From contig CAMZMU010000020.1 of assembly GCA_947311845.1 (NCBI GenBank), positions 38,463,906-38,527,905 of the forward strand: DNA of 64,000 nucleotides, written 5' to 3'. The notes beneath the pieces were generated by a model. It was not told the origin of the DNA. It did not search any database and saw only the letters and a program-made list of their open reading frames with translations. Origin of the DNA: Poa pratensis (lineage: Eukaryota; Streptophyta; Magnoliopsida; Poales; Poaceae). A program made the position numbers and the translations under genes. Below are positions 56,901-64,000 of this stretch, piece by piece. Position 1 is the first letter of the stretch. Each line of letters starts with the position of its first letter.

Positions 56901-59900
56901 TGACCACAAGCCTTGGGACATCAGACCAATGGCAGGAGTTTACATTGCTTGGAAAGAGGCATCATTTTGTAAGGAAGTCCACACAGATGGGTATAATAGT
57001 GACTGGCCATTCTTTGGTTTTTGTCCCCCACCCGGATTTCCTCTCACTCCTCCATCCAACTCCTCATTTGGAGATTTGTTCCTACTCTCAGGCCAAGCAC
57101 ATGATTCACTGAAAGGTCTTAGGTTCAGGTTTTATGAAGAAAAATATACCTATTATTCTTATTATTTAGTAGTTTTGTTTGGGTATTTTTCTGCTTCGGG
57201 TCCCAGTCCCACTCAGTAAGTTAAATATTGGAAACCCCCACAAAGGCAGTCAACTCACTAAAACAATTATTAACATCACTGGAACAGGTACATGCTAAAC
57301 TTAATAGATATTAGAGACAATACTGGTGGTGGTGTGTGGGTGAGGGGGAGATGGAATCGAAAAGGCATCCGACTTACTATAGCTATTTTCATCTAAAAAA
57401 AACTTACTATAGCTATCAGGCTTACCTTCAGTAAGTTATCAAATCTCAATCCACATGTACTTGTATAGGAGAGGATAGCAGGGAAAGGCGTCCATAGGTA
57501 GATTGGAAAAGAGAGAAGATAGGGAGGTGCTTTGGCTTAGGGAAAACCAGGAGATACAAAGGTAACATAATTTTGGTTTGATCTTTTAGTTCATCTCAAA
57601 TGGTTGCTTCACTTTCGTACAGGCAGACCCAAACAACATCAGCTAAAATATAGAACGGAATTTAATATAATCTTAACTAGCTAAAGTGCAACTAGATCTT
57701 AACTAATTATAAAGCCCAAGCCATGTAACTAATGTGAAAATGGTAGCTAATCATATATAGTTAGATTATTTTTTACGACTGCTATTATTATTGTCTTTCC
57801 TTGTGCTCTACTAATGGCCCAGAGCTACGACACCTCAGTCTAGTTAGCCAGTCGGGTTCGAAAAATTTAGTTAGCCAGTCTAAGATTATCCACTTGCAAA
57901 CATGGTTGATAAAATTGACGTTGAGCTAGAATATGAGATGGTCAATGTCCTAATTCCAAGATCCGGTAAGTATTTATTGTATTTTTGAATCAAGAAACAG
58001 ATACAATGTCATCATTACTCATAAGCAACTTGGTGATTTAGTCATTGAAGATATAACTGGCAAACAGGCATTTGGGCTTTTCACTGAAATTGTATCATTT
58101 GCACCTTGTCATAATATATGCAGTAGCCAGGACGGTCGATAATGATCTCACGAAAGTCACAAGACGTGTTTTAACAGCTTGGCTTGCTGCTGAAGGCAAT
58201 ACGACTGGATCCAAACCCCTGTAGGACAATATGTGAGCAAAGGGCACAAATAACAAAAGAAATTCAGCACCAGAACTAAGCACTGAGGCTGCAGTACAAA
58301 TCAGATAGGGATTGCTATTGCAAGAAAAATATTACTCTCTGCTGTGTATATACCTGCAGATAAGTGTTGCTCCTGTCCAAAGGAGTAACGGTTGAAGGTA
58401 GGAAGTAGAAATTAGGTACGTAGGGCTCTTTTTCCAGTTCCCTCCATGCTGCAACGTTACATTATAGAAGACTATCATCTTTTAGCTAGTGATAAATATA
58501 TAAATAGAAAATAATGTTGCGCAGAACAGACACATACATCAAAACGGTTTCTAATGTCCTTCATTAGAGGCAAAAACCCCCATAGAGCAAACAAAATTAT
58601 TCCAATTGCAGGTACCACGAATGCAGTAGCAGGATTGGCAAGTAAAGTGTCGCATGACCTGTCAAGGGAACAAAAAGAAGAAAAGAGGAAACTATAAGAA
58701 AGTGACAATTCAAGCATGATCAGACTTAAATTGGATAAAATGGTAAATATGACTTCAAGAATGAAAAAGAAAAACAGGATAGTTAATACATAATAGTTTA
58801 TTAAATCGACTATGGAAGCCCACACAAGACTATCATAAATCATAGAAGTAAGTTACTCCCTCCGTTCCAATTTACATGACTTCCATTTAGCTACATGTGG
58901 ATGTACCTATGCAGCTAACATGTCTAAATACATCCACATGTACCTAAATGGAAGTCATCTAATTTTGAACGGAGGGAGTACCATTTAAGACTAAGTAACT
59001 AAACTATATCGTCTAATGTGTTGGTGTAATTAATACGTTGCTAATTATTATTATTGTTTAAGACATTACATAGATGCTACCGCATGTTAAGGCATCCGAT
59101 CAGTACCCTAGATTCTTCACTGTCTTACCTTCTACGTGCAAAGATACTGCAAGATACCAACCTACTCGTGGAACATACACTATAAAAAAGTTGTTACATG
59201 TTCCGATTTACAAAATAACAAATTTTCTGCAAAATGACATTTAACAGGCAGAAACTGAATAATCCAGACTAGTGTCATCTGATCATATATATATACGGAC
59301 TATCTAAGCATTCCAGAAACTCTAAAAGTAAACGATGACATGAGGAGAGCTACCTAGTCAATAATAATGATGTGCTCTTGACCAAAGGAATTTCCTTCAA
59401 AGCAACTGGCAAGGCAAAAGATCTAACACTCAAGGCCCGATGTCTACAAGGCACATAAAGCATGGGCATGTAGTTCCTCTCGAATAAGTTATGCACTTTA
59501 GTATCTTGCCCCTGCAAGGCAAACAAACGTACTCTCTAAGATATACAGTATCAATGAGGGAGAAAATTGCGGAGCTACAACTCAATTAACACATATACAT
59601 ATATTACGATTTATGAGGGAGCATATAGAATCCATTATCTTAACCTACCATGAATTATGAAGCCATTAACAAATGGGGCACGAAACTGAAATAAATAGTC
59701 CTAGTAGAACTATATATCCAACACATAAACTTAAGTCGCCAGAGACATGCATATAGAAGTATTTAATTCAAGAGGATAGCTCCTATGTTCCTAATGTAAG
59801 GTTTTGATTTCAGTCTCTAAGGTACAACGCCTGAATCCGATTTGATTTGAATGGTGAATTGGTGATACTTTAAATATCATGAAAGCTGGGGCTGTGGCCG

Positions 59901-62900
59901 GGGCTCGCCTCCAGGATCTTCAGGATCAATTTTCTGAAAACACGGTCTGACGATAAAATTCCACAAAAGCGTGCTTGGTCTCGATGCATGTGGCTGACAC
60001 CGACCTTCAGGGTATCCAAGCTGCCCTTAGTTGTCGGTGGAAGGATTCCCCCAGACATACTTGGGTCTGCTTCTGTGGTGCGAGAAACTGACCCTGGCTG
60101 ATTTCGCTCCCCTGGTCGCGAAGGTGGACAAGTACTTGTCAGGATGGAGCGCCATCCTGCTCTCATCTGGTGGCCGTGTGGTGCTCCTCAACAGTGTGTT
60201 TGACGCGCTGCCTAAGTTTGCTATGGGGGCATTGACGCTCCCTTCCGCCCTCCTCCGTGCTATCAAAGCTCTTCGCCAGGCGTTTCTTTGGAAAACCTGG
60301 GATCGGGCGTCGGGTGCCAAGTGCCAAGTGCCTGGTGGCTTGGGACACAGTCTGCCGTTCCAAGCTGGAAGGTGGTCTCGGGGTGAAACCTCTCGCGGTA
60401 AAAAACGAATTCCTGCAGCTCAAACTCGTGCACCGTCTTCATGCCGGTGTCGAGGCCCCCTGGCCACGGTGGGCCTGGAACTCCGTTGCTGGTCACGCTG
60501 CCGCCGGGCACCATTGGGGCTGCCTCGCTACCCTCATGCCACTGTACCGAAGCATCTTGGTGCCCAGGGTGGGTGAAGGGGGACGCACCACTTTCTAGCT
60601 CGATGCTTGGATGGGACTCATGGGAGGTACCCCCTTGCCCTCCTGTGGTCGGTTTTTTTTTTCTCATGCCCTACATAGCGAGGCTACTGTGCATGACGTA
60701 CTCCTCTGCGTGGTGCACCAATCCCTGGTCCCAAGACTGAATGACGCAGGTGAGTGGCAGCTGCCGGGCACCATTGGGGCTGCCTCGCTACCCTCATGCC
60801 ACTGTACCGAAGCATATTAGTGCCCAGGGTGGGTGACGGGGGACGCACCACTTTCTGGCTCGACGCTTGGATGGGAGGTACCCCCTTGCCCTCCAGTGGT
60901 CGGCTTTTTTTTCTCTCATGCCCTACATAGCGAGGCTACTGTGCATGACGTACTACTCTGCAGGGTGTACCAACCCCTGGTCCTAAGACTGAATGCCGCC
61001 GGTGAGCGGCAGCTGCCGGGCCTCCTTGACCTGTTGGAAGGGGTGGCACTGTCGCCTGAAGCTGACACCCATGTTCTGACGCGATGCTACAAAAATTCTG
61101 GCGCCCTTGACTCTTTGGCCCTCTACAGGCTGCGCTCCTTGGGAGGGGTGGACGCTCCCTTCTCCTTCATCTGGGGGAATTTCCCTCCAGAAAAAGTTCA
61201 GTTCTTTGCCAGAGACACCCTGCTGCACAAGAACATCCTCTCGGATGGGGAGGCTGTTTGTCTGACCTAACAAGCCCCGGTGGGCGGTGGAGACAGCTAA
61301 CCACATCCTCTTCGAATGCCCCATTTGCGTGCAATTTATGGCGTTCTGTCGGATTTCAGGTTCCCCCTTGCGCTGATGTTGGTCAGGTCCATGCCTACGG
61401 CGACCTAGGTCATGACTGCATCCACTTTTATGCTCCTCTGCTGCTGGAACCTTTGGAAGGTCAGAAACGCTGCCGTATTTCGGGGTCTCCAACCTACCGC
61501 CCCCATGCTTCTCAATATGTGCCATGATGAAGTTCGCCTTTGGCGTATGCGGCTCCCCCAGGGCCATAGGGAAGATGCTGACACTTGGCTGCTCTGCCTT
61601 GCTAGAGGCGACCACTGATGGTGTTGGCGAAATGAAAAAATATCCCCCCCCCCCCCACATATGTCATCCCCTGCTCCTCTTCTAACTATACGAGGAATAT
61701 CTGTGTCCCAAAATACATGACCCTTAAGTAAAATATTCATGATGCAATTTTTGGAAGTTTTACTCCACATCACCTAAAACGACATGTATAGAGGAATCAC
61801 AGGTATAATTATTAACAAACATAATCGCCTAGTCAACCAACGCAATAGATGACATCACAGGCAAATTCTTACCAGCTAGTAATGGTTCAGCAGTTAGTTA
61901 TCATTTCTCAACATACTGATCTGTTCCTAAAGTTTTTGTTTTTGTTGCCATTCAGATGTGGTGGTATGCTGCCTCCATTTCACCACAACTGTCGCTGACC
62001 TAGGGAGGTGTTAGTGCTATGGCCTTCAACCTGAATGGTTCTGATTAAAATATCTGTCTACAATGGGAATCAAGCGTGCACTTAGCGCAAAGTTTCCACT
62101 TCTTACTTTAATGTTTTGAAGAGGTTAAGTGGTTGTGCCATGTCTTAATAAGGGTGTGCATGGTCATTTCTCGTCAACTGTCTACCATATTTAGTGTTTT
62201 CGGACTGATGACAGATGTAGTGAAGTAGAGGGAGAAACTTTGTGAAAATAATTCACAGAATATGATCTACGATATATAAAATTATATATGTGATTTTGAC
62301 AGCTTAAATAATATGGTAGATACACTTATCTAAAATGTGGACATGGTCTACATTCTATTTGCCAACATGCAGCAAAAATATTAGGGGGTAACACAATCTA
62401 CTTGCATCACTTCGCTTGGCAAAACAAGAGTAACTTTAAACCTTAGTCTAATGTCGAAAATTCAAAAAATAGTGCACCCAGCCTTACCTGGTGCGCTTAC
62501 ATGAAAGAGAAATTGACAGGGCTGCATTCTTTCCACCATACATTTGTACAGCCTGCTGTTTCTGGAGGATGTGTTCTCTTTTGCTAAATTAACAGCTACT
62601 AGTTTACACTAGGCACAAATATGGAAGTATACTTCACACTTCCAAAATGATAAAGTATATGCAAGGGAACACGCCAACAGTTCAATGCCTTCTAATAAAT
62701 TATGATAAATGAAGAACATCAACCCTTCTAACAATGATACAAGAATGTCCAAAATATGCTATTAGTGAAAGAATGAAAGGAACCATACATAAGCAACCGA
62801 AGGCAATGAAGTGGATGGCAGGAGAGAACGCCGCATTTCTGAGCCAGCTATTCGTACTCTGAATCTGTTGGTTTGGCTTAATCTGTTGGTAGCAGTCACT

Positions 62901-62935
62901 CCTTGGAACAGCTGGGATGTCACTCCAATGGCCAT
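50931..62935 (-). CDS. MSL2/3-like: Plastid MscS-like mechanosensitive ion channel (MSL2/MSL3 type), 13 coding exons
   Basis: Coding exons: 62935-62789, 62575-62501, 59511-59354, 58658-58538, 58448-58354, 58218-58105, 56544-56484, 55701-55552, 55480-55370, 55016-54849, 54738-54625, 53459-53403, 51644-50931. All phases agree, giving 2085 bp and 694 aa, near the roughly 670 aa of Arabidopsis MSL2. Residues 1-75 are Ser/Thr/Arg-rich with few acids ([20 protein letters not shown]), a plausible chloroplast transit peptide. Five hydrophobic segments lie at about 134-156, 185-205, 221-243, 267-285 and 291-320; the last is the pore region ([18 protein letters not shown], then [20 protein letters not shown]). 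The MscS beta domain follows ([20 protein letters not shown], then [19 protein letters not shown] and [15 protein letters not shown]). The last 235 residues are Ser/Lys/Glu-rich and look disordered. Known MSL2/3 proteins sit in the plastid inner envelope, release osmotic pressure and affect plastid size and shape. The acceptor of exon 2 is weak; exon 1 to exon 3 would also stay in phase. Confidence 0.92.
51830..51975. repeat. Imperfect tandem duplication in MSL intron 12
   Basis: AGTAAGAGGATGAGTTTAGG and AGTAAAAGGATGAGTTTAAG, each near AATCAT-GTCAAGGGAGTGCA, form two diverged copies within about 145 bp. Confidence 0.65.
52651..52815. repeat. 65-bp tandem repeat in MSL intron 12
   Basis: GTGTTCCCCTTATTTCTATC, GTGTTCCCCTGATTTCTATC and GAGTCCCCCTAATCTTTATC begin at 52651, 52716 and 52781. 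Each is followed by CCCATTA/CCGTA-type sequence and AACTA. Period 65 bp, about 2.5 copies. Confidence 0.75.
55852..56018. mobile_element. Stowaway MITE in MSL intron 7
   Basis: The left end is CTCCCTCAATTCACTTTTAT and the right end reads CTCCCTCCATTCACTTTTAT from the other strand, flanked by TA (55850-55851 and 56019-56020). The outer 30 or so bases are almost fully complementary. Confidence 0.9.
58856..58978. mobile_element. Stowaway MITE in MSL intron 3
   Basis: The left end is CTCCCTCCGTTCCAATTTAC and the right end reads CTCCCTCCGTTCAAAATTAG from the other strand, flanked by TA (58854-58855 and 58979-58980). Internal GACTTCCATTTAG and its complement form a long stem. Confidence 0.9.
59880..61640 (+). 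mobile_element. LINE fragment (reverse transcriptase C-terminus, zf-RVT) in MSL intron 2
   Basis: Plus-strand frames give [28 protein letters not shown] and [20 protein letters not shown] (about 60043-60220). In another frame come [20 protein letters not shown] and ECLQLKL-like sequence (about 60310-60430), then the zf-RVT-like [20 protein letters not shown] and [12 protein letters not shown] (about 61170-61340). This is the end of a plant L1-type ORF2, opposite in direction to the host gene. Frameshifts, stops and an internal 260-bp duplication show it is dead. It ends near a C run at 61645. The 5' part is missing. Confidence 0.85.
60506..61017 (+). repeat. Tandem duplication (about 260 bp) within the LINE fragment
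   Basis: GGGCACCATTGGGGCTGCCT starts at 60506 and again at 60766. The copies share GATGCTTGGATGGGA/GACGCTTGGATGGGA, the GGCTACTGTGCATGACGTAC block and CCCTGGTCC-AAGACTGAATG. The unique continuation begins after the second copy at about 61018. Confidence 0.85.
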
Positions 62936-63017
62936 CTCAAGCAGAGATCAAAAATATTCTCGTCAAGTGAACAAGCGCCTATCAGCTCCTCATCTGTTGG
63001 CTGTGGTATTTTATCCC
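62936..63017 (-). other. 5' UTR segment of the MSL gene with upstream intron acceptor
   Basis: On the minus strand a T-rich stretch ending TTATTCCAG is followed by GGGATAAAATACC at 63017, a good splice acceptor. The start codon follows 82 bases later. A leader intron would reach a donor such as TTCG|GTAGTTG near 63343, inferred by eye only. Confidence 0.5.
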
Positions 63018-63343
63018 CTGGAATAATAAAAAAAGAACACTGTAAGTGTGGTTTGTAATAGGCATAGCTATTTGGCAAGGTTGTGGGCGTTGCAGGATGT
63101 TCAAAAAAAATTTGGAGCGCAACGGAGGAAGTTATGCGCGTTGCATCATAGTAAAATTTCTAACAGAACAAAGATAAAAGTCTGTGGCATAATCTGATCT
63201 GAAGCACGCACACATTGCATCATAGTAAAATTTCTAACAGAACCACATCTATGGATACATCAAACATTGTAACAGCGCACACAATCCACAGAAATATGAA
63301 GTAGAGAAAACAAATTGGGGGAAAATTACAAATACAACTACCG

Positions 63344-63452
63344 AATCAACAAGTCACGGGGTTTAGATTTTGGAGAGGAGAATCACTAAGCTTTGGTTTC
63401 CAAATTTGTTGCGCTACTGCCGCCGTCCGCGCGCGCGATGCAGAGAGCGACG

Positions 63453-63495
<43 letters not shown>

Positions 63496-63620
63496 CTGCG
63501 GAGATAGAAAAGCGGGGTCGCCGGCGACGCGCCGTTCAGCCGCCGCCGTCCACGCCGTGCGCGCAGGGACAGAGCCGTGGGGCGTGTTGGTAGGAGGGGT
63601 TGGGGAGCTGGAATTGGGGC
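63344..63620 (-). promoter_or_regulatory. Probable first leader exon / proximal promoter of MSL with CT microsatellite
   Basis: A GC-rich block upstream of the leader intron includes an uninterrupted GA repeat at 63455-63492 (CT on the gene strand). CT-rich leaders are common in plant genes and can bind GAGA-type (BPC) factors. The transcription start is not determined. The several frames here are open because of composition and the dinucleotide repeat. Confidence 0.4.
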
Positions 63621-63924
63621 TCGGGACGAGGGGAGAGAAAGGGTTAGGTTGGGGTGAGGAAGTTGGGACGAAGGCGGAGGCGATTACGCCCCTCCGCGCG
63701 CGGCGACACAGCGGGAAGGAGGAGGCGGACGCGGCGAGAGCGATGGGTGGAAGAAGAAGAAGGCCAAGGCGCCACGCACGCACGTGTAGCCTTATCGGCC
63801 TCGTGAGTTCCTTTCTTCCGGCAGTGCACGATGGGCTAGTTTTTTTTTTTAAGTAAAAAAAAATGCATCGTTCGTCCTTGTACCTGTTGTCCATGCGCAT
63901 TTCGATCATCCTACTTTGGAAATA
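63621..63924. other. Upstream flank of MSL, no gene recognised
   Basis: GC-rich then T-rich; no independent gene was identified. The 99-codon plus frame (63557-63856) lies over the likely MSL promoter and has no motif. Confidence 0.35.
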
Positions 63925-63926
63925 TT

Positions 63927-64000
63927 CTCTCCGTTTCCGAATTAATTGACGTAATTTTCTAAAATATAAATGTTTTAAACATGTTTAATTTTCTAGATAC
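63927..64000. mobile_element. Start of a Stowaway-like MITE, cut by the window end
   Basis: CTCTCCGTTTCCGAATTAAT with TGACGTAATTTTCTAAA resembles Stowaway left ends. The right end is outside the window. Confidence 0.5.

Noticed and set aside
61258..61660. Frames around 61258-61773 as a host gene
   Set aside because: They belong to the zf-RVT end of the LINE fragment and its 3' flank.
62510..62583. Alternative MSL exon 2 reading [20 protein letters not shown]
   Set aside because: Open and flanked by splice-like AG/GT, but its phase does not join to exon 3 (it leads to a stop); the 75-bp choice keeps phase.

Overview
The window looks like 64 kb of nuclear DNA from a large-genome grass, most likely a Triticeae species (wheat, Aegilops or a close relative). 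The reasons are long Gypsy LTRs starting TGATACRTCTC with tRNA-Asp primer sites, Stowaway and Tourist MITEs starting CTCCCTCC or GGNCTCGTTTG, a CACTA element with ACGTG-rich ends, and two genes whose proteins match conserved plant families. Assignments come from reading the sequence; no database search was run.

Genes. Only two protein genes look intact. (1) 35258-37111 (+): a single-exon GRAS transcription factor of the SHORT-ROOT type, 617 aa. (2) 50931-62935 (-): a 13-coding-exon MscS-like channel of the plastid MSL2/MSL3 type. All its splice phases could be joined by hand into a 694-aa protein. A third locus (about 5162-5688, -) encodes YSPTSPx heptads like the RNA polymerase II tail, but is broken by a one-base shift inside a heptad.

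Layout. 1-3850: remnants of two LTR retroelements, including a decayed minus-strand Gypsy gag. 3850-6140: MITE and the heptad pseudogene. 6140-10627: SINE, AT-rich repeat, a minus-strand LTR fragment, MITE and a truncated LINE. 10628-29306: nested retrotransposons. A plus-strand LTR (10628-29306) is split by a complete 14.5-kb Gypsy element (11902-26405, TSD AGCGG) and by a Copia/LARD-like piece (26546-28698). Inside the 14.5-kb Gypsy sits a second complete Gypsy on the other strand (15957-23865, TSD GCTAC) that keeps gag and protease only. 29307-35257: MITE, a GC-rich element with long inverted ends (30927-32060), a 67-bp tandem repeat and the SHORT-ROOT upstream region. 37112-44650: MITEs and a 5549-bp CACTA transposon (38182-43730, TSD TTC) without a visible TNP2 transposase. 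44650-50930: retroposon-like GC-rich block, a small Copia-like element and a Tourist MITE. 50931-64000: the channel gene, whose introns hold a LINE fragment, two Stowaway MITEs and a 65-bp tandem repeat.

The two genes have no evident functional link. They are islands in transposon-derived DNA, and most of the structure worth a second look lies in the elements: a chimeric LTR carrying a stray primer-site block, a minisatellite-bearing GC-rich TIR element, and the CACTA derivative.
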